64,000 nt of DNA from Mycobacterium asiaticum (GTDB lineage: Bacteria; Actinomycetota; Actinomycetes; Mycobacteriales; Mycobacteriaceae). Below, in pieces: positions 32,316 to 41,438 of the stretch (position 1 is its first letter; each line of letters begins with the position of its first letter). Location: NCBI RefSeq assembly GCF_001668675.1, contig NZ_LZKQ01000127.1:1-64000 (forward strand), read 5' to 3'. A program made the translations under genes and the position numbers. Below the pieces are notes generated by a model. The model saw only the letters and a program-made list of their open reading frames with translations, was not told the origin of the DNA and searched no databases.

Positions 32316-33070
32316 CTCTCTCCGGCCTGACAGCCCTGGTGACCGGATCGGGCGGAGGTGTCGGCCGTGGCATCGCGCTGGCCTTGGCCTCGGAAGGCGC
32401 CCACGTGATCGTCGCGACCCGGTCTGAGACGGGACTCGCCACGGTTGAGCAGATTACGGCCCGCGGACACATTGCGACATGGGTCCGCTGCGACGTCACC
32501 GATGGTGCGGCGGTCACCGATGCGGTAGCTGCTGCGGTCACCACGACCGGCCGCCTCGACGCCGTGGTGCACAACGCCACCAGCAATCTGTCCAGCCAAC
32601 CGCATCAGCTGGAGGAGGTCGATCGAACTCTTTGGGAACACCACTTCGCCGTGTCGCTCCGCGGCGCGCAGCACTGCGCGACATCCGCGTTCGAGGCCCT
32701 CCGCAAGCAGGGCGGAACCTTTCTGGTCATGACCTCGCCGGCGGGCATCGAGGGCAGCGCGACGCTTCCCCTTTACGCCACGATGAAGGGTGCGCTGCGT
32801 GGCTTCGCCAAAAGTCTCGCGCGGGAATGGGCTCCGCACCTCATCACCGTGAACGCCGTCTCTCCCCTGGCGTATTCACCCGCGCTGACGGCGGCGATCA
32901 GAGCCGAACCCGCCATGGAGGAACGGCTTTCGCGCCGAATCCCGCTGGGGCGAGTCGGAGATCCGGAACATGACATCGGACCGGCAGTCGCCTTTCTGAT
33001 TGGCCCCGCAGCACGGTACATCACCGGTCAGACGCTGGGTGTCGACGGCGGTCACTACACCAGCCTCTGA
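32312..33070 (+). CDS. SDR family oxidoreductase
   Basis: A 252-residue SDR with VTGSGGGVGRGIA, RCDVTD, HNATSN (for NNAG), MTSPAGIEG and the catalytic YATMK, ending in ITGQTLGVDGGHYTSL. GTG 32312 overlaps the stop of the SDR-like gene by 4 bp, consistent with equal amounts of both chains. It probably supplies the active site of a two-subunit dehydrogenase. It is the last gene of the micro-protein operon, 73 bp before the amidohydrolase. Confidence 0.88.
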   Translation: MTLSGLTALVTGSGGGVGRGIALALASEGAHVIVATRSETGLATVEQITARGHIATWVRCDVTDGAAVTDAVAAAVTTTGRLDAVVHNATSNLSSQPHQLEEVDRTLWEHHFAVSLRGAQHCATSAFEALRKQGGTFLVMTSPAGIEGSATLPLYATMKGALRGFAKSLAREWAPHLITVNAVSPLAYSPALTAAIRAEPAMEERLSRRIPLGRVGDPEHDIGPAVAFLIGPAARYITGQTLGVDGGHYTSL

Positions 33071-33080
33071 ACCACCGCCT

Positions 33081-33096
33081 GGAAATGCTGGTTCTC
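33081..33096. promoter_or_regulatory. Regulon palindrome, GGAAAT-GCTG-GTTCTC
   Basis: It fully matches GNNAAY-N4-RTTNNC. It lies 47 bp upstream of the amidohydrolase GTG at 33144 and just after the SDR stop. TATAGT or TAGTTA downstream may be the -10 box. It is nearly identical to the site at 20955. Confidence 0.7.
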
Positions 33097-33143
33097 GATT
33101 TCGGATATAGTTATGCCCGTTGCACTGACCGGAGGAGTCGACC

Positions 33144-34322
33144 GTGGCGGATAAACAAGCACTCGAGGTCTGGGATGCCGACAACCACATGTACGAGACC
33201 ATCGACGCCTACACCCGCTACCTCCCGGAGCAGTACTCCGAGGCGCTGCAGTTCGTTGAGGTCAAGGGGCGCACGAAGCTACAAATCCTCGGCGTGGTGA
33301 CCGAGTGCATTCCGAACCCGACCTACGAGGTCATTCCCACCCCCGGCGCGTGGGCGGACTACTACCGGGGGATCAACCCGGAAGGCAAGACGTTGCGGGA
33401 ACTTGCTGACCCGATCCGTTGCCCCGACGAGTTCCGGCGCCCTGACCTCCGACTGGCGTTGATGGACCGCCAAGGCGTCGACGGTGCGGTGATGTTCCCT
33501 ACGACAGCGGGCATGCTCGAGGAACGGACGAAATCGGACACCGAACTGACGCACGCCATCACCCACGCCTTCAACCGCTGGCTGCTCGATGACTGGACAT
33601 TCAACTACCAAAACCGGATATTCGCCGTTCCCGCAATCTCTCTCAACGATCCGGCCAAGGGCGTCAGGGAGCTCGAATGGTGTCTGGACAACGGCGCCAA
33701 GACGGTGTTGATCAGGCCTGCGCCGGTACCGCGTGAAGACGGCACCTCGCGCTCGCCCGCACTTCCCGAGTTTGACGATTTCTGGCGTCTTGTCGAGGCC
33801 TCGGGTATCGCGGTGCAGATGCACAATTCCGACGCCGGTTACGACCGCTACCTGAACGACTGGGAAGGCGGCGATGAATTTCAGGGCTTTCAATTGACGA
33901 AGTTCCGCGGCTTCATCTACGAAGAGAGCCGCCATATCTTCGACACCCTCGCGGCCTTCATCGCGCACGGTGTGTTCGAGCGCTTTCCCGGGTTGCGTAT
34001 CGGCGTCGTCGAGAACGGCGGTTCCTGGGCGCAGCGGTTGATGGAGGTCTTCGACCGGGTGTACCGCAAGAAACCCCGCGATTTCAGTGAGCATCCGTGC
34101 GACGTGTTCCGCAGGCATGTTTGGGTCAATCCGTTCCACGAAGAGGACATCTCCCACCTCATCGACATACTCGGTGCAGATCGAGTGATGTTCGGGTCCG
34201 ACTACCCCCACCCGGAAGGTCTCGCCGAGCCCGCGGAATTCGTGTGGGAACTCGAGGATCTTCCGCCCGATACCACGGCACGGGTCATGGGAGGCAACCT
34301 GAAGGAACTCGTCGGCGTCTGA
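33144..34322 (+). CDS. Amidohydrolase-2 family metal-dependent hydrolase (paralog 2)
   Basis: A 392-residue TIM-barrel protein. The metal motif WDADNHMYE lies near residue 10. VQMHNSDAGY gives a central ligand His, FPGLRIGVVENGGSW lies in the barrel, and FGSDYPHPEGL is near residue 350 with the catalytic Asp. Close similarity to the paralog at 42122 (DIDNHMYET, FGSDFPHPEG) suggests a duplicated step. Members cleave C-C bonds or decarboxylate ring-derived acids. GTG 33144 has GGAGGAG nine bases upstream. A regulon palindrome precedes it. Confidence 0.88.
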   Translation: MADKQALEVWDADNHMYETIDAYTRYLPEQYSEALQFVEVKGRTKLQILGVVTECIPNPTYEVIPTPGAWADYYRGINPEGKTLRELADPIRCPDEFRRPDLRLALMDRQGVDGAVMFPTTAGMLEERTKSDTELTHAITHAFNRWLLDDWTFNYQNRIFAVPAISLNDPAKGVRELEWCLDNGAKTVLIRPAPVPREDGTSRSPALPEFDDFWRLVEASGIAVQMHNSDAGYDRYLNDWEGGDEFQGFQLTKFRGFIYEESRHIFDTLAAFIAHGVFERFPGLRIGVVENGGSWAQRLMEVFDRVYRKKPRDFSEHPCDVFRRHVWVNPFHEEDISHLIDILGADRVMFGSDYPHPEGLAEPAEFVWELEDLPPDTTARVMGGNLKELVGV

Positions 34323-34338
34323 CGAGACGTCGGCTCGG

Positions 34339-35889
34339 CTACGAGAAGCGCGAACGCAATTCGTTCTTCAAGACCTTGCCGGTCAAGTTGCGCGGTAAGG
34401 CCGGCACGACCTCAAGTCGTTCCGGGAACTTGTGGCGACTCAACCCCTGAGCCTGACAATGTTCGGCCAGCGCGCCGAGCGTGAGTTCGCTGCCGGGTTG
34501 CGCGACCACGATGGCGCAAACCCGTTCTCCGGTGCGAGGATCCGGCACACCGATCACCGCAACGTCGGCGACCCCGGGATGGGTGGCCAACGCACCCTCG
34601 ATTTCGAGGGCCGAGATGTTCTCCGCGTTGCGGATTATCGCGTCCTTGATCCGGCCGGTGATGATGACGTTGCCGTCGGCGTCGATACGGCCGCGGTCTC
34701 CGCTGCGGAACCACCCGTCGGCATCGAATGCCGCGGCGTCCAGCGAGCCGTCGACATATCCGAGGAAACACTGGGGTCCCTTGAGGCGGAGTTCACCCTC
34801 AGCGCCGACGGCGACCTCACTCCCGCTGTCATCGACGACCCGTACCGAGACGCCGGCAACGGGCCGCCCTACCGTGCGGTCGAGCAGGTCGGGGGCGGCC
34901 TCGGGTGTTTGCGAAGTCGCGACCGGGAACTCGGTCAGGCCCCAGGAGTTGGCGACGCCGTTTACGGAGAACGTTTCACGCACCTGCCTGCCCAGCTCCG
35001 CGGTGATCGGCGCGCCTCCGCCTACGCAGCCGCGCAGATGGGGATAGAGCGGTTCGGTCCCGTGCGTCCGTTGCGCCGCCATGTAAGCGACGAAAAAGGG
35101 TGTCGCCGTGCCCAACAGCGTGGGGTGGTGCGCAGCCACCGCCTGCGGCGTGGTCGCGGGGTCGAAGAAGTCGAACAGCACCAACCGCATTCCGGTACGC
35201 AGGCTGGCCGCCAACATGGCGGCACCGCCGATATGCGAAATGGGAAAGGGAATCGGGTTGACGTCGCTGCTGGACGCCCCCACGATGCCGACCACGCCGG
35301 CAGAACCGGCGATCACCGAACGATCGCAGTGGCGAGCACCTTTCGGTGCGGCCGTGGTCCCCGAGGAGTAGTAGATCCAGCGTGGGTCTTCCGCGGAGGT
35401 AGGAGGGTCCGGTAGCGCGGCGGAGTCGCCGTCGGGTAACCGAAGCCGGCCGGTGGCAGGTGCGTCGTGGTCGATGACGACTACCGACATTGTGCGTTCG
35501 CTCGCTACCGCATGCGCGAGCGCGGTGTGGTCGAACCCGCGCCAGCGGCCGGGGACGATCAACACTTCGGTCGCGAGTTGTTCGGTGACGAAACGGACTT
35601 CGCTCTCACGCCAGATCGGGAGGATGGGGTTCTGCACCGCACCCAATCGCGCGAGCGCCACCATCACCACCATGGTTTCCAGCGTGGTCGGTAGCTGCCA
35701 GGACACCACGGTGCCTGCCCTCACCCCGGACTGCACCAGCGCCGCGGCGGTCCGCAACGCCTCGTCCCGGAGTTGGACGCAGGTGAGACTGCGACCGTAA
35801 TCATCAGAGAGCACCACCCGGTGCGGATGTGTTTCGGCTACCGCATTGACGAGACCCCAAAACGTCTCGGCGCCTTCTGGCATGCTCAC
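34339..35889 (-). CDS. AMP-dependent acyl-CoA synthetase/ligase (3)
   Basis: A 516-residue adenylate-forming ligase with YYSSGTTAAPKGAR, NSWGLTEFP, RSGDRGRID and RIKDAIIRNAENIS; the C-terminal Lys is in NLTGKVLKNEL. The aspartate motif is SGDRG rather than TGDxG, a mild change. GTG 35889 overlaps the acyl-CoA dehydrogenase stop (GTGA). It is the last gene of a four-gene minus operon: amidohydrolase (38056), beta-type and alpha-type dehydrogenases, then ligase. Confidence 0.92.
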   Translation of the reverse strand: MSMPEGAETFWGLVNAVAETHPHRVVLSDDYGRSLTCVQLRDEALRTAAALVQSGVRAGTVVSWQLPTTLETMVVMVALARLGAVQNPILPIWRESEVRFVTEQLATEVLIVPGRWRGFDHTALAHAVASERTMSVVVIDHDAPATGRLRLPDGDSAALPDPPTSAEDPRWIYYSSGTTAAPKGARHCDRSVIAGSAGVVGIVGASSSDVNPIPFPISHIGGAAMLAASLRTGMRLVLFDFFDPATTPQAVAAHHPTLLGTATPFFVAYMAAQRTHGTEPLYPHLRGCVGGGAPITAELGRQVRETFSVNGVANSWGLTEFPVATSQTPEAAPDLLDRTVGRPVAGVSVRVVDDSGSEVAVGAEGELRLKGPQCFLGYVDGSLDAAAFDADGWFRSGDRGRIDADGNVIITGRIKDAIIRNAENISALEIEGALATHPGVADVAVIGVPDPRTGERVCAIVVAQPGSELTLGALAEHCQAQGLSRHKFPERLEVVPALPRNLTGKVLKNELRSRFS

Positions 35890-37088
35890 CCGCTCGGTAA
35901 CAGCAGCCGGCGCTTCGCCAGGATATTACGCATCATCTCCGAGCTCCCGCCCGAGATCGTATAAGCCCGTGACCACAACCAGCATTCTCGCAGACGTTCT
36001 TTGGCTTGCTGGACGCGCGCGTCGTCGGAGCCCGAATCCCCTGCGGTGGCGGCCAGTTCGGCACCATACGCCGCGACGCGGTGATACGTCTCGGCGAAGC
36101 TCAGCTTCGCGATCGAGCCGTCACCAGGCTGATCCGCACCCACAATGAGCCGTTCCACGTGGTCGTCGATGAACGCCTTGGCCACCTCGACCTCGACAAC
36201 CAGCCCGGCGACGGCTTGCCGGATGTCGGTGTGCTGCAGCGCGGGTACGCCGTCGAGCTTCGCATTGCTCGCCACCGTCACCAGGTCGTCGATCAACAGC
36301 TCGAGCAGGATGACGTTGCCGCCGATGCCGAATCGCTCGAAATCCAGACCGGACATGATGATCGACCAGCCCTGCCCGATTTCACCGATGAGGCTGTTCG
36401 CTTCCAGCACCACGCCGGTCAAAAAGACCTCGTTGACCTCGATCGCACCGCCGACGGTACGGATCGGCCGGACTTCGACTCCCGGCGTGGACAGCGGCAC
36501 GGCGAAGATTGACAGACCGTGGTGGCGGGACGAGGCCGGATCTGTGCGAATCAGCGCCAGGCCCATGTCCGCCCAGTGTCCATCGGTGATCCACGTCTTC
36601 TGCCCATCCAGTACCCAACTGCCGTCCTCCCGGCGGACGCCGCGACTGCGGACTCCGGCGATGTCGCTGCCGGCGTCGGGCTCGCTCAACAGCTGGCACC
36701 ACACGTGCTCACCCCGTCTGATCTTCGGCAGCAGCGTGCGCTGCTGTTCCTGGGAGCCGAAGTGCAGCAATACATGAGCGGCGAGATTCACCTGCTCGAC
36801 CGGGCGCGGCGCACGGGCTCGCAGGATCTCCTCACTGACGATGCGGTCGTGCAGGGGATGGTGATCCGGGCGGCCGCCATGCTCGACGGGCCAGTCCGCG
36901 CCGACGAAGCCCGCGTCGAACAGCCCGGCGAACCAGGTGCGCAGGTGAGCCTCCTGCTCGGCATTCTCCGGTGCCCGATTCCCTTCGCGCGCTTCGAAGG
37001 GTGGCGCGTGCTTGGCGATGTGTGTCCTGACCCGATTCCTGAAGGCCGCCAGCTCTTCCGCGCTGGGCCGGCCGGCGAAATCGCTCAC
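35886..37088 (-). CDS. Acyl-CoA dehydrogenase, alpha-type (pair with 37085-38047)
   Basis: A 400-residue acyl-CoA dehydrogenase with FVGADWPVEHGG, CQLLSEPDAGSDIAGV, VLDGQKTWITDGHWAD, VNEVFLTGVVLEAN and the C-terminal YTISGGSSEMMRNILAKR. The Glu position of YEGT is Ser. It is coupled by GTGA to the upstream beta-type gene, the gene order of heterotetrameric FadE pairs in mycobacteria. The long in-frame reading to 37226 is rejected because GTG 37088 has the coupled overlap. Confidence 0.92.
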   Translation of the reverse strand: MSDFAGRPSAEELAAFRNRVRTHIAKHAPPFEAREGNRAPENAEQEAHLRTWFAGLFDAGFVGADWPVEHGGRPDHHPLHDRIVSEEILRARAPRPVEQVNLAAHVLLHFGSQEQQRTLLPKIRRGEHVWCQLLSEPDAGSDIAGVRSRGVRREDGSWVLDGQKTWITDGHWADMGLALIRTDPASSRHHGLSIFAVPLSTPGVEVRPIRTVGGAIEVNEVFLTGVVLEANSLIGEIGQGWSIIMSGLDFERFGIGGNVILLELLIDDLVTVASNAKLDGVPALQHTDIRQAVAGLVVEVEVAKAFIDDHVERLIVGADQPGDGSIAKLSFAETYHRVAAYGAELAATAGDSGSDDARVQQAKERLRECWLWSRAYTISGGSSEMMRNILAKRRLLLPSG

Positions 37089-38047
37089 CAGCCCAACACC
37101 TCGGCGAGCCGCACCCGGCTTGTGCGGGCCGTGCCGATCAGGTGGCCATTGGTGAAGACCCGTCGCAGTTCGTGATGTAGGGGGTACTCCCACGTGAAAC
37201 CGATCCCGCCGGATAGTTGCATGCACTCGTCCACGGCCGCGGTCGCCTCCGCGGCAACGAAGGCGTGGGCTACGGTCGCCAACACGGTGCCCCGGTCGTC
37301 CCCGGCGGCCAGGGCACGCGCGGCCTTCATGACCACAGCGCGGGCCTTGACTTCGAACACGAACCGTTCCACCAGGCGGTGTTGTATTGCCTGAAAACTT
37401 GCGATGGGCGCGCCGAAGGCTTTGCGCTCCTTCAGATAGCAGACCAGCCGGGCGAGGGTCATGGAAACAGCGCCGACCGAGTCGGCCGCCACCAGTAGCT
37501 GCGCGACGGCCATCAGCTGGTCGGCTCGCTCGGGTGATCCGATCGGCACCGTCGCCGCCCCGGTGATGTCGACGCGCTCGACCGGGCGGCAGACGTCAAG
37601 GAGAGCAGGGTCGGGATGACTGCGCGTCGCCCTCGCGTCGATCAGCTCAATTCCCTTGGTGCTCAACGTGATTATCAAGTCCAGCGCCTCCGGTCGCACG
37701 ACCAGTGCGGTCTCGTCGGTCACGAGTCCCGCTGCGGCAGCACCGGTGAGCAGGGCGGGTAGCCAGCGCCGTCTGATCTCATCCGGCGCCGAGGCGACCG
37801 CCGCGGCGGCCACGACGGTCCCCAGCCACGCTGACCGGTCCTGGGCTCGGCCGAGTTCCTCGGCGACGACGCACGATTCGACCGGGCGCCAGCCCGCACC
37901 ACCCATCGTCTCGTCGACGAGCAGCCCGGTCCAGTCCAGCGCGGCCAGGTCGTCGACGGAATCCTTTTCGCCTCGTTCGGACAGGTAGTCCCGTGCCGAC
38001 GCCCGTAGTAGGTCGAGGTCGATGTCGGCCGAGTCCGCAGGGTCCAT
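37085..38047 (-). CDS. Acyl-CoA dehydrogenase, beta-type (pair with 35886-37088)
   Basis: A 320-residue short acyl-CoA dehydrogenase-fold protein with no SEPxAGSD loop. It has ERKAFGAPIASFQAIQHRL and LSGGIGFTWEYPLHHELRR near the C-terminus, the hallmark of beta-type subunits that help form the FAD site of a partner. ATG 38047 lies 8 bp after the amidohydrolase stop. A longer frame to 38515 overlaps that gene and is rejected. Confidence 0.9.
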   Translation of the reverse strand: MDPADSADIDLDLLRASARDYLSERGEKDSVDDLAALDWTGLLVDETMGGAGWRPVESCVVAEELGRAQDRSAWLGTVVAAAAVASAPDEIRRRWLPALLTGAAAAGLVTDETALVVRPEALDLIITLSTKGIELIDARATRSHPDPALLDVCRPVERVDITGAATVPIGSPERADQLMAVAQLLVAADSVGAVSMTLARLVCYLKERKAFGAPIASFQAIQHRLVERFVFEVKARAVVMKAARALAAGDDRGTVLATVAHAFVAAEATAAVDECMQLSGGIGFTWEYPLHHELRRVFTNGHLIGTARTSRVRLAEVLGW

Positions 38048-38055
38048 TCCGCGGC

Positions 38056-39249
38056 TCAGCCCCGACTGAGCAGTTGGTCGGCGTTGTCGCGCATGATCCG
38101 CTTCTTGGCGGCGTCGTCGAGCGGGTCGAGCAGTTTGACGAAGTCGGCTGGTTCGGCCAGTCCCTCGGCGTGCGGGTAGTCCGAACCCATCAGCAGGCAT
38201 TCGTCGTAGCCCAGCCGGCCGACGATGGCCGGAATGTCGTCCTCGGGGTAGGGAACCACACCGACGTGGCGGCGGAAGATCTGCGACGGGCGCTCGGTGA
38301 GCTTGCCGCCGATCCACGGCCCATTGCGTCCCATTCCCCGGCTCTTGTCCATGTGGACGACGAACTGGGGCACCCATTCCGCGCCGTGCTCGGCGACCAG
38401 AACGTTCAGGCCGGGAAAGCGCCCGAAAAGGTTGTCGAAGATGAGCGCGGACAGGGTGTCCTCGATTGGACGTTGCCCGTAGATGTTCATCCACTGCCAG
38501 GCCGACATGTGCCACGCGGCGGGATCGGGGTTGTGCCCCCAGGCGGGCGAGATGGCGTCGAAGTACCAGTACGGCTGGATGTGGAAGGTCAAGGTGCAGC
38601 CGGCTTCCTGCAGCCGGGCGTAGATCGGGTCGAAATACGGGTCGCCCGGGGAACGCCCGTAAGCGGGCCCGGTCGGCAGCAGCACCAGGCGCGCGCCCTG
38701 CTCGATGATCGCTTCGGTCTCTTTGATGGCCGACTCGAGGTCACGCAGCGACAGCAAAGCGGTGGCGTAGAGACGGTCCTGGTAGTTGAACCCCCATGTC
38801 TCATCGAACCATCGATTGAACGAGCGCAGGTTGGCGTACAGAGCTTCCGTGTCGTCAACGTAGTGCTCGGCGGCCAGTGCCATGCCGGCCGGGAAAATCA
38901 CCGCGCGTTCGACGTTCTGGTGGGCCATTACGTCGAGCCTCGGCTCGCGCTGCAGGTACTCGGGCTGCATCGGCTGCGGCTCGTAGGTCTCGTCCGGGTT
39001 GCCCGATCCCATCTGCTTGAGCATTTCCTTGAGCGAGCCCGGTCGATACGCGAGGTCGAAGCCCAGTCCGGCCTCGCTGTTGAACGTCGCAATCCGGTGG
39101 CCGGCAAGGATGACTTCTTTTCCGTCGGCGGCGACGACGGGTGCGATGGCGCGGTCGTGAAATTTCTTGGGCAGGTAGCGGGTGAACGCGTCGCGTGTCT
39201 CGTAGCAGTGAGTGTCGCAGTCAAAGATCCCGTAGTCGAGTTTCGTCAC
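38056..39249 (-). CDS. Amidohydrolase-2 family metal-dependent hydrolase (paralog 3)
   Basis: A 397-residue TIM-barrel protein. The metal motif is FDCDTHCYE near residue 9. TLTFHIQPYW carries a central His, FPGLNVLVAEHGAEW a barrel strand, and MGSDYPHAEGL the catalytic Asp. The family often cleaves C-C bonds of cyclic diketones or decarboxylates. It heads the minus operon with two acyl-CoA dehydrogenases and a ligase, below the perfect palindrome at 39268. A hydrolytic or decarboxylating step followed by beta-oxidation is the likely arrangement. Confidence 0.88.
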   Translation of the reverse strand: MTKLDYGIFDCDTHCYETRDAFTRYLPKKFHDRAIAPVVAADGKEVILAGHRIATFNSEAGLGFDLAYRPGSLKEMLKQMGSGNPDETYEPQPMQPEYLQREPRLDVMAHQNVERAVIFPAGMALAAEHYVDDTEALYANLRSFNRWFDETWGFNYQDRLYATALLSLRDLESAIKETEAIIEQGARLVLLPTGPAYGRSPGDPYFDPIYARLQEAGCTLTFHIQPYWYFDAISPAWGHNPDPAAWHMSAWQWMNIYGQRPIEDTLSALIFDNLFGRFPGLNVLVAEHGAEWVPQFVVHMDKSRGMGRNGPWIGGKLTERPSQIFRRHVGVVPYPEDDIPAIVGRLGYDECLLMGSDYPHAEGLAEPADFVKLLDPLDDAAKKRIMRDNADQLLSRG

Positions 39250-39267
39250 TCCGCCGCCCCTTCTACC

Positions 39268-39283
39268 GAGAATGATTATTCTC
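39268..39283. promoter_or_regulatory. Perfect regulon palindrome, GAGAAT-GATT-ATTCTC
   Basis: All 6 arm pairs are complementary. It lies in the divergent promoter between the amidohydrolase (start 39249) and the acyl-CoA dehydrogenase (start 39414). On the plus side TACTATCCTG follows after 15 bases, the same distance and sequence as at 49283, and is a likely -10 region. Confidence 0.78.
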
Positions 39284-39413
39284 TATTTTCAGAAAACATA
39301 CTATCCTGGTCCGGCAACGCTTATCCCGGGCCTGTTCTGAACGAGCTGCCCCGGAGCACGTGCTTCTGCAACGCCACTGGAAGACAACGTGATCGGTGGG
39401 CAGGAGGTCATCT

Positions 39414-40511
39414 GTGCCGGCAACCGAGGTCGACGACCTCCGCCGCGTCGTGCGGGACTATTTGTCCGCGACGTCGTCCAGCGAGACCGTGCGCAGGCTG
39501 ATGGAAACAGACAGCGGGTTCGACGAGACAGCTTGGCGACAAATCGCCGGCGAGCTCGGCTTGACGGGCATCGCGGTTCCCGAGAAATGGGGCGGCGCTG
39601 GTGCCGGAATGACGGAACTGGCGGTGGTACTGGAAGAGATGGGGGCAGCGTTGCTGTGCTCACCCTTCTTCGCCACGATCGCGCTGGCAACCCAGGCGGT
39701 CCTGGGCAGTGGTGATCAGCATGCGATTGAGCGGTTCGTACCGCGGTTCCTGGACGGTTCAAGCACTGCCACGCTGGTCCTCAACGACCGGCTCGATGCG
39801 TGGGATCCGGCCGCCGTCACGCTGCGGGCCCACCGTGACGGCGCCGTACACCGTATTCACGGCCAGGCACCGCTCGTGCTCGACGGTCACACGGCCCAGG
39901 TCATCCTGGTGGCCGCGCAAACCGCGGCCGGTATCTCACTGTTCGCCGTGCAGGGCCGGCCGGATGGCCTGCGCCGCAGCAGACTTAACACGCTCGACCG
40001 AACCCGCAAGGTCGCCCGGCTGGAATTCGACGGCGTCCCAGCCGAGTTGATCGGAACCGACGGCGATGCCGCAGGGTTTCTGGGGCGCACCGCGAATCAA
40101 GCCGTCGTCGCATTGGCCGCCGAACAAGTCGGTGCTGCACAACGGTGCCTGGACATGGCCGTCGACTACGCCAAACAACGCATTCAGTTCGGCCGGGCCA
40201 TCGGCAGCTTTCAAGCCGTCAAGCACCGGTGCGCGGACATGCTGGTGCTGGTCGAAGGCGCTCGCTCGGCGGCGATGCACGCCGCGGAAGTGGTCGGCAC
40301 CGACGAACTGGCGACCGCGGCGTCGGTAGCGAAGATGGTGTGTTCCGAGGCGTTCTTACAGGTCAGCCTGGACAACATGCGAATCCACGGCGGCATCGGC
40401 TTCACCTGGGAACACGATGCCCATCTGTACATACGCCGCGCCAAGGCCAGTCAGCTGATCTTCGGGACACCGGATCACCACGCGCAACGACTGGCATCGC
40501 TCCTCTCCTGA
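39414..40511 (+). CDS. Acyl-CoA dehydrogenase, beta-type
   Basis: A 365-residue acyl-CoA dehydrogenase-fold protein. It has GIAVPEKWGGAGAGMTELAVV, VDYAKQRIQFGRAIGSFQAV and IHGGIGFTWEHDAHLYIRRAK near the C-terminus. Like those at 8012 and 37085 it lacks the SEPxAGSD loop and has GGIGFTWE. No alpha partner is adjacent; the nearest are 35886 and 24843. GTG 39414 has CAGGAGG at 39401-39407. Confidence 0.9.
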   Translation: MPATEVDDLRRVVRDYLSATSSSETVRRLMETDSGFDETAWRQIAGELGLTGIAVPEKWGGAGAGMTELAVVLEEMGAALLCSPFFATIALATQAVLGSGDQHAIERFVPRFLDGSSTATLVLNDRLDAWDPAAVTLRAHRDGAVHRIHGQAPLVLDGHTAQVILVAAQTAAGISLFAVQGRPDGLRRSRLNTLDRTRKVARLEFDGVPAELIGTDGDAAGFLGRTANQAVVALAAEQVGAAQRCLDMAVDYAKQRIQFGRAIGSFQAVKHRCADMLVLVEGARSAAMHAAEVVGTDELATAASVAKMVCSEAFLQVSLDNMRIHGGIGFTWEHDAHLYIRRAKASQLIFGTPDHHAQRLASLLS

Positions 40512-40521
40512 AAGGACTCAC

Positions 40522-41427
40522 GTGACCATCTCGTACTCCCTCGAATTGCCCACCCAGCGCGTCGAGGCAGTGGATGAGTTCGTTTGCGCGGAGGCCATCA
40601 CCGACATCGCCAAGGCGGCCGAGGCAAGCGGATTCGCCGCGGTCCATGTCACCGACCATCCGGCGCCGGACGCGAAGTGGCTGGATCACGGTGGGCATCA
40701 CGCCCTGGACCCGTTCGTCGCGCTGGCTTTCGCCGCCGCCGCCACCACCGACGTCAAGCTGCTGACGAACGTCTACATCGCGGCGTACCGCAACCCCTTC
40801 CTGGGCGCGAAGTCGATTCAAAGCCTTGCCGTGCTGTCCGGTGGGCGCCTCATCCTGGGCACCGCCGCGGGCTACCTGAAGCCTGAATTCCGGGCATTGG
40901 GTGTCGATTTCGACAATCGTGGCGCTCTGCTCGACGAGGCGCTGGATGTGCTGGGCAAGGTCCTCACCGGCGAGGACATCGCTTACCAGGGCACGTCATT
41001 CGCCGCCCGCGGTGTCCGGTTGCGCCCGCTACCACAAACGCTTCCGCCGGTATGGGTGGGCGGAAACAGCAAGCCGGCCATCCGGCGTGCCGTTTCACGC
41101 GCGCAAGGGTGGGCTCCATTCAACACGTTCGGCTACGCCACGGCCTCCCGGACCGCGGAGATCTCAACCATCGAAGAGCTGGACGCTGCGATCGGCTGGG
41201 CCCGGGAGTATGCGGCCGAGATCGGCCGCACCGCCCCGCTGGACATCTGCTTCTCGGCAGGAAATCTGCTCGACGACAGCAAGTCGAGCGACGAACGCCA
41301 TGACACCATTGACAGACTGGCCCGGGCCGGGGTCACCTGGCTGACCATCGCGCCGCCGGGAGCGGACCGCGCCGAGGTCATTGAACGGGCGCAGGGCTTC
41401 GCCAAAGAGTTCATCGCGACACGATAA
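40522..41427 (+). CDS. LLM class F420-dependent oxidoreductase
   Basis: A 301-residue luciferase-like protein with YSLELPTQRVEAVDE, FAAVHVTDHPAPDAKW, TDVKLLTNVYIAAYRNPF and PPVWVGGNSKPAI, the usual F420-family landmarks. GTG 40522 follows GAAAGGA. It lies 10 bp after the acyl-CoA dehydrogenase in the same operon. Its stop codon lies within the palindrome that precedes the isochorismatase-like gene. Hydride transfer to or from a ketone or enoate is likely; the substrate is unknown. Confidence 0.9.
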   Translation: MTISYSLELPTQRVEAVDEFVCAEAITDIAKAAEASGFAAVHVTDHPAPDAKWLDHGGHHALDPFVALAFAAAATTDVKLLTNVYIAAYRNPFLGAKSIQSLAVLSGGRLILGTAAGYLKPEFRALGVDFDNRGALLDEALDVLGKVLTGEDIAYQGTSFAARGVRLRPLPQTLPPVWVGGNSKPAIRRAVSRAQGWAPFNTFGYATASRTAEISTIEELDAAIGWAREYAAEIGRTAPLDICFSAGNLLDDSKSSDERHDTIDRLARAGVTWLTIAPPGADRAEVIERAQGFAKEFIATR

Positions 41428-41438
41428 CGTCAATTCTC
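41423..41438. promoter_or_regulatory. Regulon palindrome, GATAAC-GTCA-ATTCTC, abutting an ATG
   Basis: It fully matches GNNAAY-N4-RTTNNC. It overlaps the LLM stop and ends exactly at the ATG of the isochorismatase-like gene (41439). TAACGT inside it (41425-41430) is 8 bases before the ATG and can be a leaderless -10 box, so a bound repressor would block the promoter directly. Confidence 0.65.

Noticed and set aside
37993..39501. 502-residue plus-strand ORF
   Set aside because: It is antisense to the amidohydrolase at 38056 and crosses the operator; composition is that of a shadow frame.
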